Assembly (NCBI GenBank): GCA_033239525.1
Contig: BSYO01000004.1
Span: 4,193,701-4,257,700, forward strand
Length of the DNA: 64,000 nucleotides
Direction of reading: 5' to 3'
Origin: Nepenthes gracilis
Lineage: Eukaryota > Streptophyta > Magnoliopsida > Caryophyllales > Nepenthaceae
In this document: in pieces, positions 25,191 to 37,604 of the stretch
Position numbering within the stretch: the stretch's first letter is position 1
How the letters are laid out: each line of letters starts with the position of its first letter
Program-made: the position numbers and the translations under genes
Notes under the pieces: generated by a model
What the model was told of the DNA's origin: nothing
Databases searched by the model: none
The model's input: the letters and a program-made list of their open reading frames with translations, nothing else

Positions 25191-27247
25191 AGAACAAATC
25201 TAATAAGTAGAAAAGAGAGAGATTGTGGAAGAGAAGGAAAGAAAGAAAACAAAGAGCGGAAGAGCGACAATCCAAAGTTTTGAGAGACGGAAAGAGAGTG
25301 TATTATTATTATTAACTAATAATAATATTATTATTTTATTACTAATATTATTGTATTATTAATAAAATAACTTTATTTATAATCATATTAAATTAATAAT
25401 TTAAAAAATTTGAATTAAAATATCAGAGTGTTATAATAATTTTCTTTGTTATTGTTAACAGAGAGTTCATGGAATTCTTTTGAGGTTTCAAACACTTTAG
25501 ACTAGAAAATTCCTTGTTGCCTTATTTATTTATTTATTTATTTATTGCTATTATAACAAAAGTCCTTGGTGAAATTCTTTCTGCCAAAACCATAGAGGAT
25601 ACGTGGTTTTCCTTTCATTGAAAGTGCAAGTAAGCTAAAATCACTATGCTCTCCTTTGCAAATGATATTCTCTTTTATTAGTTGCCAATCTACAATTTGA
25701 ATTTGTGTCTAAGGGGGGCCTTGATTTTTTCACTTCAATTTCATGCCTCACACCTAACCGATGGAGAGATAAATTATTAATATGTGTGGCCAGCTCTACT
25801 ATGATTTAAGCCATTTTGATGTTCTAGCCCGATTTTCTGAAATGCAAAGATTTAAGATCCCTTGATATATTTTTGGATATCAAGACCCTAAATGTTATGA
25901 TCTCAACATTTAACATCTTGGCCAAAAACGATTTTCACTCATATGTGTTTTGGTTCAAAAGAGTTTATCCCTTAGACATCTTAATCCCCGTCATTTCAAC
26001 ATTTGAATATTTCATTCAAACGCCGATGTCGATCCCTCTAAATTAAAATATTGTATACATGGGCTAGAAAGATTCAAACCGCTTTTTTTAGTTCAAATTT
26101 ATCAACTTTAATCACTAGTAATGGAAATTAAATTTTTTAGATCAAATTAATCAAAGAATATTTTATTAGGATAAGACTAAATTCTCTGAAAGTTTCTACA
26201 ATAATTTGCCTTTCTGGAAACCTAATGTTCTAGAAAGCGTCTTGTGTTTGGTAACTATGATAATATATATACTGCATATAGTGCACGCGTGGGAAGAGAA
26301 GCTTCTTTGACGTCCAACTTCGAATCCCTGTAGAATCGTGCGGTCTTCTACGTTCCACGTTGCATGATTTTCATGGTTCGTGTATTAACAAAATGAAATT
26401 TTAGGTGAGCGGAGGGGCATGCTTCTGGACGAGGAGATCTTTCTCGCTTGCCCAGGCAAAAGTCAACATTTTGTCTCAAAAATGAAATATATTTTTTATT
26501 ACTATTAATTCTAATTTTATTAAAATTTTATATTTTACGTTACTGATAAAATATTGTTTTAAATTTGAACATACTGTATTCAGTATCAAAAAAACTCAAA
26601 AATATAATTTCTTAAAAGATAAAATATAACAGAAAACAATTATGTAAATATAAATTTTATATTAGAATAAAAAATAAAACTATTATTAAAATTAAGAAGA
26701 AATTTACAAAATATTTTTAGCATTTTTGGTTCAAATGCTGATGAAAACGAAGGCCAAATTTAAATTTCACCTCTTAAATAACTGAATTTTTTTATAAGCC
26801 TTAAGCTAATATTAGATTCAATTTAAAGTTGCTATCTCAAAAACCTTAAAAAAAATATATAATACTTTAAAAGATAAAACTATGATAGACATGATAATTT
26901 TTTTTGGGAGTAAAATCAATATTAGAATAAAGTTAAAAATTAAAGCGAAGCATATAAAAGATAGTAAATTACAAATTTGTTGAGATTGAGTCATTGTTCA
27001 TATTTTATCAATTTTTTTTGAAAAATATTTTTTTAAAAAATATTTTTAAAATAATTATTAAAATCCATCAAATTTCTTCAATAATTTCGTAAGGTGGACA
27101 AATTGGAGAGTCAATTTTGTTGTGGCTTTCCCACGAAAAGAGAAAGGCACGTACTCGAGGGAAGGACACCCACCCACCCTGACCCCTCCCTCTCTCTCAC
27201 ATGATGCATCTGCTCCCGTCATCATCTTCCGCAGCCATAGATTTCAG
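25191..27247. other. Upstream region of gene B
   Basis: A GA-rich stretch (25191-25290) and an ATT-rich microsatellite (25300-25390) lead into the conserved upstream region. The scrambled block is at about 25810-26100. TGACGTCC at 26308-26315 and W-box reverse AGTCAA at 26461-26466 are retained. No exon is seen. Confidence 0.55.
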
Positions 27248-27255
27248 TATATATA
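27248..27255 (+). promoter_or_regulatory. TATA box of gene B
   Basis: TATATATA 124 bp before the ATG at 27372, in the same context as copy A. The surrounding 150 bp is almost identical, so transcription may continue even though the reading frame is broken. Confidence 0.65.
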
Positions 27256-27371
27256 GCTATGAAGCAGATGGAGGCAAGTGGGTAAGTCGAAACCAGAGAG
27301 CAAAACAAACTAGCAGAGTAAGGAGGGGAGTCAGATACTGAATACTGCACGCTTCAACAAGACTATCAACA

Positions 27372-30300
27372 ATGAGCATGGAAATCAGTGAAGACATCGT
27401 CATTGTCGGAGCTGGAATTGCTGGCCTTGCTACCGCGTTAGGCCTTCACAGGTACCCGATTCCCCACCAGCACCCCTCTGTCTCTGTCTCTCTCGCTCTC
27501 TGCCTCCTCACTTCTTCTTCTTCTTCTTGGTGCTATCCATAGATCTACGAGTTTAAGCTTGCAAATTATTCTGTCAACACGTCAAAATAAATTTCTAAAG
27601 GACTTTTAGTCAGAAGCTTTTATCCATCTAATCAGTGTGTTTGTCGTTCGTCTTAGATGGATTTCATTGTCTTTGGCTTTGAGTCATGTAAAACTGACGA
27701 GTATGATTGTGGATTGGATTTATTGTATCTGTGCTGGGATGTGTTTATAGGCTTAGACATTTCTGTTTGGACTATGCACGCCAACTGTTTGTTCTTTGGC
27801 TTCTATGAGTTAGCTACGATCTGTTTTATATCGAATTAAAAAGCTTGGTTGAAAGAAAATTTCCAAGGAAATGGCTTCTTATAAAAGCTTCATTTTCAAA
27901 CGATACTCAACTAGTTGATGCAAGAAATAATTGATTATCCGAATCACTAAAGGTAGTAAGCTAAGAAACTTAACTTCTACCTGAAATAGATGTTTTTAAT
28001 TACTGGAATTCTCGTCAACGTCTCTGAATGTCATATTTACTCTGACATAGTCTTTGTAAAATTTTCTTTGTTAAACTAAATGGGATCATGTTATCTAGGT
28101 TGGGATTGAGATCTCTAGTATTGGAATCGTCACCTTGCCTGAGAGTGACCGGTGCTGCTTTCACAACATGGACAAATGCTTGGCAGGCACTCGATGCCCT
28201 TGGGATTGGCGATTCACTCCGCAGGCAACACCCCCGGCTCCAAGGGTATGTGTTTTTCTATACTTAAATTCTTGGTCATTTGTCCCCTTTGATCCCATGG
28301 ATTCATCCGTGCTTCTCGTTTCTCTATATTATCCAATGTAAAGTTGGATTTTTCCCATATGATTGGCCATAAGTCATTCAAAGTGATAGGCATCTTATAA
28401 AATGCAAGACTTGGTAATTAAAATCCTATAATTAGGTTGTGTGCAGATATTTTAATCTCAAAATTGAGGCTTGATTGAATTGAAATATATATTAGCTAAT
28501 ATTAGGTGTTGAAGACCGTATTTGATAGCACATTTTCTTACCACCTTTTATTAGATTTTCTACTAATAAGTTCTCAACTAAATGTGTAAATGCAGATTGG
28601 TTGCAATGTCTACAATATCGGGAGATCCAGTTGCGAAAATTGAATTTACAGCTAAAGGAACGAGGTATGCTAATAAGCTTTTTGCATTTCCATGCTGAGG
28701 ATAAACCTTTTTCCGCTACAAAAGATATAGCTTTTATTTTTTTCCCCAAAACATGACAACATCGTAAGAAACAATTATCCCAAGGCATTGTACTACCTAT
28801 ACCTTTCAAATATCCATCTCCCTTTCCTTGTTTCCGTGGTTTGTGCTAAATGTATCATCTTGACACTGCTATCAAGTATACGCTAAAATTTGATGTCTGA
28901 TAGTGCAGTGAACAACATGAAGTTCGGTGTTTAAAAAGGAAGGTTTTATTAGAAACACTTGCAAAGGAATTACCAACCGGCACTATAAGGTTTTCGTCTA
29001 AGGTGGTTTCCATTGAATATTTGGGCTCTTTGAAATTATTGCATCTCGTTGATGGCTCTATCCTTAAAACCAAGGTAATTTGATATTTAACTTATTATAT
29101 TCTCTAGATTTGCCAACTCCGCTCCTTATCTTAACATATATTGTTCTTCTCCTTATCGGGACATTTGTGGTAAGCACTTGAATGTGGCATGAACACCATC
29201 CACCAAATAAAATGAGAATAATCTGTAAAAATACCAACATAACATGTTGGATATTTTATTTGTCCAACACTTGCTACAGTTCCTCCTTGGCATCAATAAC
29301 ATAAGACTACACTTATTTATAAGCACGTGTAGAATCAGACCAATTAACTCACCTGAGAAAAAGATATGATCGGCCATTACATGCATGTTTGCACTTGGTG
29401 CAATCTAACCTAGTGTGAAGTGAACTTCACCAATTTAAAGAAGTACATTCCATTTACTTTAGGTTCGGTCAAAGTCCAAGTTCACCATAAATCAATCAAA
29501 AATTACCTTAACCAGAAATTGAGGTGGACCCTTAAATTCTACAAGCTAACGTTGAATTGTACATACATTTTAGAATAATTTTGGGATCTAAGTCCTTTGA
29601 CATATTATATCATCTAACGACTTTAAAATCTTATGATGTTTGTTATCATTTAAGGTGTTGATTGGGTGCGATGGAGTGAACTCGCTTGGTAGCAAGGTCG
29701 CTAGGATTCAGAAGCCTTCATTTGTTGGGAGATCTACTATTCGTGGCTATGCAGTTTTTGAAGAAAAACACGGATTTGAGCCTAAAAGTCCTGCAATTCA
29801 TGGGAGATGGCTTTCTAGATATGGTATCATTCCTTGTGATGATACCAAAGATTTATTGGTTTTTCGCATTTTCATCCTCTGGGCAAGGTACATGTTTATT
29901 CTTCATCGTCATTCCAAAAAATTGTTTCAAAAGGAACTCAGTCCATCAAATATGCACAACAGAATTAGAATTTTAGTTCGAAATTGCAATTTATTAAATA
30001 AGGATTTGGGGTTAACCTAAAACTAGTATGGAATATTTTTTTTTTCTTTTTGAATTGCTACTAATGTTGTTCCTTTCATCTTGTTGATACAGATAAAGAA
30101 TTAGAAGAAAACCCATTAAAGATGAAACAATTTGTGCTGAACAATTTAGGAAAAGTCCCTGATATAATAAAGAACGTCATAGATACAACCAAACTTGATG
30201 ATCTGATATGTTCTCCACTAAGAAGCAGAGCTCCGTGGGAGATATTATTTGGAGACATAAGTAAGGACAATGTTTGCGTAGCCGGTGATGCTTGCCACCC

Positions 30301-30637
30301 AATGACGCTGACCTTGGGCAAGGGGCTTGCTCCCGCTTTAGAAGACGGGATTATTCTAGCAAGATGCCTTGGTGAGGCATTTATAAAGACATCAACTGAA
30401 GAGAAATATTCAGAAGAACAAGAATGTGAGAGAATCAGGATCAGTTTGAAGAAATACGCGAAAGAAAGGAGATGGAGGGATTTTGATCTTGTTACTACTG
30501 CTTATACTGTAGGTGTTATACAACAGAGCAATAAGATGGTGATTTCATTTTTAAGAGACAAAGTTTTGGCACCACTATGGAGCGGCTTGCTCTTGCAGAA
30601 AGCTAGTTTTCGATGTGGACAACTTCCAACGAAATGA
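27372..30637 (+). pseudogene. MO2-like monooxygenase, copy B (several frameshifts)
   Basis: Same six exons: 27372-27451, 28099-28245, 28596-28664, 28909-29074, 29655-29887 and 30093-30637, all with GT-AG borders. Exons 1-4 are open and keep GAGIAG; exon 3 has Glu to Lys (VAKIEF). Exon 5 is 233 nt instead of 229: +1 and -1 around CDGVNS, +1 and +2 around FMGDGF, then +1 after DDT, so it enters exon 6 in the wrong frame. In exon 6 a -1/+1 pair replaces PDLGQGACS of the FAD motif by a shifted TLTLGKGLAP. Otherwise exon 6 is open to the normal TGA. Each break sits at or near a CCG, CAG or CTG. As assembled it cannot make the enzyme. Confidence 0.8.
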
Positions 30638-32220
30638 TAATTTGTGTGGCAATTGTATCTTTATTTTGTGCTTCTTTTTTTCGATTAATGAAATTACTTT
30701 TAATCTCCACCATGTTATTGAATGCAAGTTGGAGAGACAGTGGTATGTAATCTTTATTAGGTTAAAAAGAAGCTTGAATTAACAAGTGTTGATCTTACAT
30801 GTATCACTTTTTAATTTGTGATTTTTTCTTGCCATTGAAAATTGAGTTTATGGGGAAGTGTTTATAAGCCACATTGGACAAGATTGGATGAATTTTAGGT
30901 CAATTTCATGCCTCCATCACTTTGTTTTAGATGTTCATTTGGTTTTTTATATACATAAAATAATTAGTATTTGCAAATTATAAATTATTAGTTGCCTTTT
31001 TTTGATGTGTTTTTATTAATAAATTTGAGGACTAATAGATTTAACCCACAATTACTATGTATGTAGTATGTGAATTGCTATCAATATACAGGTCACTATC
31101 CTTTAAGAAAAGGACATTAAAAGAATTAAGAAAGTGTTGCAAAATTATTTAAAAACAAAAGGGGGAGAAAACGAATCCTTCCCTAGTGGTCCTAAGCCAA
31201 AAACAGGTTGTCTATTGCTTATTTCAATATCATTGTTTACAAATATTAAAAATTTTAAATATGTAATCACTTTTTAAAATTGTAAAAACAAGTAGAAGAC
31301 ATATTTACTCTAAATTTTAAGGATATCATATATCATATTTGAACATTTATATCAAAAAGACATATTATTTGCACATATTTATACGCTAATTTATATCAAA
31401 ATTATAATTTTTAGAATAGAGAGTCCGAAAAAAAAGAGTATTAATTAAAATATAATTTAATCCTTATATAATCTTTGACAATTTTAGTACATAAAATTAT
31501 ATAAATAAGTATACGAATAGTAATAGTGTAAGGTTAATATAAACAAGTGTGAAATAAAAACATTTGATTTTTAATTACGCATCATTACAGGATGACAACT
31601 TACCAACGAATCTCCTCAAAAGGCAATTATCATGCAGTGACTTCCAACATCGTTCTGAAAAGGGAAGGAGTGTTCCCTGGCAGCCACAATTATCACATAC
31701 ATCCCACGCACGATCATAGAAACAACTCAACGGCTATGTAAGGACGGTTGACGTTAGATGCAAGGCCACACTAGCTTTAATTATATAAATATCTTTCCAC
31801 CCTTATGGGAAAGAGACCGACCAATCTTTGCCTTCAAGCATCCCCAAAGGATCAAAGATTTCTCTCTATCAAGCCACGTAGCATGCAAGTGTACCCTTAG
31901 TCAAACCGCTCCTCATCAAGCGCATCTATTTGAGTCTAATCTTCCAACCCACACTCAATCCCCGTTTCCTTATCGCATCCATGCATTTGTTACATCAATC
32001 ATCCTTCTCTTCATTACGAAAGGATTTTTAGTTGGTTGTTAGATGATATATCACGAGCCGATTTTTGTATATAATATATCACCTTTTGATATTCTCATTG
32101 ATGGCCTGTATAAATAGCGGCCGGCAGAATGAGGCCCAATCAGCCAAGAGATCCAGTTGGGTGATTTAGCCCCAACTAAAAATAGAGATTGGGTTATTAT
32201 TTTCTTCATCTTTACAAAAT
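30638..32220. other. 3' flank of gene B and approach to pseudo-exon 6
   Basis: Same content as 8146-9758, including the C-rich conserved stretch at 31758-32040. A variable stretch near 32100-32170 differs between all units at GGCCGG/GGCAG motifs. Confidence 0.5.
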
Positions 32221-32765
32221 AAATACTTTGTTAGAAGAAGATCCATAAAAAATGAAGTAGTTTGTGTTGAATTATATGAAAAAAATTCCTGATAAACTAA
32301 AATATATCATAGAAAAGACCAAATTCAATGATATTATTTGTACTGCACAAAGAAACAGAGATCCACGGGAGATACTTTTAGGAGATATAAGCAAAGGTAC
32401 TGTTTGTATAGTTGGTGACATATTTCACCCTATGAAGCCAGATCTCGACCAAGGAAGCTTGCTTTGCTTTGGAAGATGCAATTATTCTAGCTAGATATCT
32501 CTCCGAGGAACTTACGAAAATGTTAACTGTAAAGATTAAATCTGAATTGAATTATGAAAAGATTAATATCAATTTGAAGAAAAATTCTAAAGAAAGGAGA
32601 TGGTAGGGATTCGATCTAGTTATTACAACTTATATAGGGGATGCCATGCATCAAAGCGATAGGAAAACAATTTTATTCTTGATGGATAAAATTCTTACAA
32701 AATTATGGGATAGTTTCCTCTTATACATGGCTGATTTTTAGCGTGGTCAACTTCTAAATATATAG
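32221..32765 (+). pseudogene. Diverged pseudo-exon 6 (B')
   Basis: Nearly identical to A', with the same AAGTAG stop, the same +1 near DLDQG, and the same two CAG-to-TAG stops in the last third. These shared lesions show that units 1 and 2 descend from a common copy not shared with units 3 and 4. Confidence 0.85.
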
Positions 32766-34466
32766 TAGTTAATTATATGCATGTGAGGGATAAACTCATC
32801 TCATTCCTCGTATTATCGACACCACCATTGCTACTTAAGCAGTAGGCAGAAAAGTGAAAAATCATTGTGTTTTTAATAAATAAAATTTAAGTTTGTGGTT
32901 AATGATTGAATAATTGAGTTTGTGGTTTGTGATTGTAATGCGTTATTATTTTGCAAAATCAAAGCCATTTTGCAACATCACTCGCCTCGTTGTGTTCTCT
33001 GTCCATGATTGTAATGCGCTCCATTTACATAAAAACATTAAAAATTGATAAAATAAAATGCAGAAAACGTGAAAAGGAAACAAAAAATGAAATGATTTTT
33101 TTCTCTGGAGAAATATAAATTTTGAAAAAATTATTTAAAATGTTTATTTTTAATTTGGAAACCTTGGAAACACTGGATATAAAGAAATATTTTTGTAATT
33201 TTTTTAAGTCTGGCTCGTATAGTAATCTTTTGATAATTGATGGTGAGGAAGAAATATTCATTATAAATAGATTTTGATATAATTCCATAATCAATTCTTT
33301 CTGTATTTGTCTAATAGAATTATCTAATAATTTTTAAAAATTACTAAATCATTATAATAATAGCTTTTATACATTAAGAATATGATTTAATGAATTACAA
33401 AATAATATTTATTAGTACAACTGTGTAATGAACATGCCAGGATAAATATGTAACTAACAGACATACTCAATTTATTGATAATTAACTAAAATTTATTTCA
33501 ACGTAATTAATTAATTTAGAATAGTTTTAGACCATATTATTTGTCAGAATATTACCTTTCTATTTCTTTAGATGATACGGTTGCTACATTTAATATAAAA
33601 TAAAATTAAAAAACTATAGTTGGTCACTTCTATCAAACTCGAACAACTTAAGTATTTTATCAAATAATTTTTTTTTATCTAATTTAATTGTATTTGATTA
33701 AAAGATAACTTTTAATTTCTAAATTTTTAATTCTTTATTTAATATCTAAAAATATAAGATACGACTTATCTTATATTATTTTTTTAATTTTAAAGAACTC
33801 TAATTAAAATTTTCTTAAACACCGAATAACATTATAATTAAGATAAGTTCTATCTACAATACTAATTTTCAACGTGAAGGGATTGGTTTGTCCTCGCATC
33901 ACTCCACTCATCTCAAAAGCTATTAAGTCTACCTAATGGGAAGCTTTTAAATCCACTAAATATTGCAAATAAAAGCTAATTGAATGAATCATAAAGATTT
34001 TATTAAATAATTTAAATAATTATTTTTTTATAATTTATTAATTAAAATTTTAAATTTAACTATTAAATAAATATAAAAATATTTTTATTAAAACAACGAC
34101 AACATCATTCTACACCTGTGGATACATGTGGTTCTCGACTTCTAAATTCATTCGTTGATCTCGACTTCAAAACTTACATTCACCCTTTCAAGAGAGTCAA
34201 CCGTCATATTTCATTCCCTATATAGATTATTGATTTTACAGTTTTTTAATTTTACTTTTGCGTTTCATGATAAGATATATATGTGGAGCACAGTTCCGAA
34301 CAAGATAGTTGATTTTTCACGTGGTGAGTGGAGAATCTAATACTTGGTACTCACAATTATAACACTTTTATGTAAAATTAATGGATGTACATGATAATTT
34401 TTTAGTTAATTAATTTTGTAAAACTTTCATGGCTAAGCAACGTCGTAAAAGATAATATAACACAAT
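32766..34466. other. Spacer between pseudo-exons, no gene seen
   Basis: Copy of 10304-12007. The minus-strand frame at 33025-33294 is a low-complexity by-product of AT-rich DNA. Confidence 0.5.
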
Positions 34467-34608
34467 TTGGGATTAAGAAGTTTGGTAGTAAAATAATCAC
34501 CTTGTCCGAGAACTACAAGTGCTGCTTTAACGGCGCGGACTAGTGCTTGGTGAGCATTCGATGCTCTTTGGTTTGCCAAGTCACTCTGTCGACAATAGTT
34601 TCAGTTTC
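34467..34608 (+). pseudogene. Diverged pseudo-exon 2 (B'')
   Basis: As A'', but the donor is ATAAGT instead of GTAAGT (also in unit 4). The central GTGCTGCTTTAACGGCGCGGA matches exon 2 better than unit 1 does. Confidence 0.75.
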
Positions 34609-35045
34609 ATAAGTCAATTTTTTTCACCTTTTTTATTTTAATTTATGTCTTTTAATCCCGGATTGTCATCTAATTTATTATTCAAATCACTTCTCAACTT
34701 ATAACTTCAATTTTATCCCAAAAGTAGGATCTATGTAATTTCAAGTGAAATTAGCCAATTTGATAAATGCAAGACTTTCTAGTAAAAATCTCAAATCCAA
34801 ACTATATATATGAATGTATATGTATATGTATATAATATTTGTATATATGTATGTATATACACAACTTAGATGAACAGCTCTTATGGTTGAATGTACATAA
34901 TAGCGAGTCATTCCGCGTGATACTTCAGTTGATTGCCTGATTAGTGAACCGTTAGCAAATAAGTAGATTTTGAAAAACCTAAGTTATTAGATAAAAATAT
35001 AAAAGTAACTTTATGTTTTAATTTGTACTTTGACATGAATTTTCT

Positions 35046-35145
35046 NNNNNNNNNNNNNNNNNNNNNNNNNNNNNNNNNNNNNNNNNNNNNNNNNNNNNNN
35101 NNNNNNNNNNNNNNNNNNNNNNNNNNNNNNNNNNNNNNNNNNNNN
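35046..35145. other. Assembly gap, 100 N
   Basis: A run of exactly 100 N, the usual placeholder for a gap of unknown size. Sequence before it is unit spacer; sequence after it is not. Confidence 0.99.
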
Positions 35146-36090
35146 CTTTATCTTTATCGCTCTTAATTATTGCTTGTGATTGTTTATATTTGTGCATGAT
35201 TGCTAGTCTGATGATTCAGCGTTAAATATCTTTTACGTGTATTAGATATTTAATATTTATTATTCTTAGATATTTATTGTCGAATATTGGTAGATATAAA
35301 CGTCTTTCAAACTTCATCAGTTCTTGACTTGCTTCGATTTGTCATTTCTAGTGAATTGTATTTCAGATTGAGAATATTTGGTATCGCCAAATGAAAATGA
35401 CCAATTAATCAATTATGAAACACATGACTACCAAACAGGTCATCTAGTGTTTATAGGAAATCATATAATTATGCTTTTTACTAGTATGTTTTCTTGCACT
35501 GTCTAATTTTAGGATTTGTTATAGGGCTAGTTGTTCTTAGTTTATTGAGAATTAATCGGTGAGAGCAGAATGCTGGTATTCATCAAAGGGTGTTATAGAG
35601 GACTAGCTGTATATATACACTTAGTGTGTTAGAATAAAACTTATTAGTGAGGGGTACTATATAATAACTCTACGATGATATTCCTTATAAACTGACTCTA
35701 TAATATTTAGAGAAAGAGAGATATCTAATGTTCCACCTAGAGTATCCTTCAACGAGTTGAAGGCCTTTTTTTTAAAAACATTTGAATTTATACAATGTTG
35801 GCTTACCTTGGGAGCAACAATCTAGGCATATCAATATAGAAATTGAAATTGACATAATCGTTCAATAATCCTTTTCCATTGCTAGCAAAATACTTGCTTG
35901 ATACCTGCACATTAATTATCACTTCCGTGAATGGTGACGATAGTGCTAATGTGAATTTTGAGTTCACAACTTATTAGGTAAGAGCTCGTGATTTTCATCT
36001 CTCTTAATGGCCACTAATGCAGCATGCTAGTTGCATTGGGCCCATAGGATCGGTCAACAGTTAATCATGGTACTCAAAAAGATTTACGAT
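35146..36090. other. Unrelated segment after the gap, no gene recognised
   Basis: About 0.9 kb not found elsewhere in the window. No long open frame and no exon or LTR end that I recognise. It joins the shared upstream region at about 36060-36100. It could be a transposon piece or a wrong scaffold join. Confidence 0.6.
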
Positions 36091-37481
36091 CCCCGATATC
36101 TTTTCGACATGGACCCTTAATATTCTATTTGATATCAACATTTGGTCATCTTAGTCAAGAAATGATTTTCACTCATATGTGTTTCGGTTCAGTAGTCTTA
36201 TCCCTTAGACATCTTAATCCCCGATCATTTCAACATTTGAATATTTCAAGATTCAAACGCCTAACGCCATCCCTTAAATCAAAATATTAGAAGCTGCCAG
36301 CTTTTAGAAAAGATTCAGTTCGTTTTTAGTTTTAATACAACTTATCAACTTTAATCACTAGTAATGGAAATTAAATTTTTTAGATTAAATTAATCAGAGA
36401 ATATTTTATTAGGATAAGACTAAAGTCTCTGAAAGTTCTACAGTAATGAGCCTTTCTGGAAACCTAATGTTCTAGAAAGCGTCTTGTATTTGGTAACTAT
36501 GATAATATATATATACTGCATATACTGCACGCGTGGGAAGAGAAGCTTCTTTGACGTCCAACTTCGAATCCCTGTAGAATCGTGCGGTCTTCTACGTTCC
36601 ACGTTGCATGATTTTCACGGTTCGTGTATTAACAAAATGAAATTTTAGGTGAGCGGAGGGGCATGCTTCTGGACGAGGAGATCTTTCTCGCTTGCCCAAG
36701 CAAAAGTCAACATTTGTCTCAAAACGAAATATTTTTTTATTACTATTAATCTTAATTTTATTAAAATTTTATATTTTTACATTACCGATAAAATATTGTT
36801 TTAATTTTGAACATACTGTATTTAGTATCAAAAAGCTCAAAATATAATTTCTTAAAAGATAAAATATAACAGAAAACAATTATGTAAATATAAATTTTAT
36901 ATTAGAATAAAAATAAAACTATTATTAAAATTAAGAAGAAATTTACAAAATATTTTTAGCATTTTTGGTTCAAATGCTGATGAAAACGAAGGCCAAATTT
37001 AAATTTCACCTCTTAAATAACTGAATTTTTTTATAAGCATTAAGCTAATGTTAGATTCAATTTAAAGTTGCTATCTCAAAAACCTTAAAAATATATATAT
37101 AATACTTTAAAAGATAAAACTATGATAGACATGATAATTTTTGGGAGTAAAATCAATATTAGAATAAAGTTAAAAATTAAAGCGAAGCATATAAAAGATA
37201 GTAAATTACAAATTTGTTGAGATTGAGTCATTGTTCATATTTTATCAATTTTTTGAAAAATATTTTTAAAAATAATATTTTTAAAATAATTATTAAAATC
37301 CATCAAATTTCTTCAATAATTTCGTAAGGTGGACAAATTGAGAGCCAATTTTGTTTGTGGCTTTCCACGAAAAGAGAAAGGCACGTACTCGAGGGAAGGA
37401 CACCCACCCACCCCGACCCCTCCCTCTCTCTCACATGATGCATCTGCTCCCGTCATCATCTTCCGCAGCCATAGATTTCAG
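36091..37481. other. Upstream region of gene C
   Basis: Matches the other upstream regions from the scrambled block (to about 36350) onward. TGACGTCC at 36552-36559 and AGTCAA at 36715-36720 are present. No exon is seen. Confidence 0.55.
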
Positions 37482-37489
37482 TATATATA
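37482..37489 (+). promoter_or_regulatory. TATA box of gene C
   Basis: TATATATA 123 bp before the ATG at 37605, in the same context as copies A, B and D. Confidence 0.65.
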
Positions 37490-37604
37490 GCTATGAAGCG
37501 GATGGAGGCAAGTGGGTAAGTCGAAACCAGAGAGCAAAACAAACTAGCAGAGTAAGGAGGGAGTCAGATACTGAATACTGCACGCTTCAACAAGATTATC
37601 AACA

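Larger units (their letters stand above)
12313..34771 (+). repeat. Tandem unit 2 of the MO2-like array
   Basis: 22459 bp. Subtracting the 9109-bp LTR element and the 5-bp duplicated target leaves about 13.35 kb, the same as unit 4. It contains gene B and both pseudo-exons. Confidence 0.9.
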
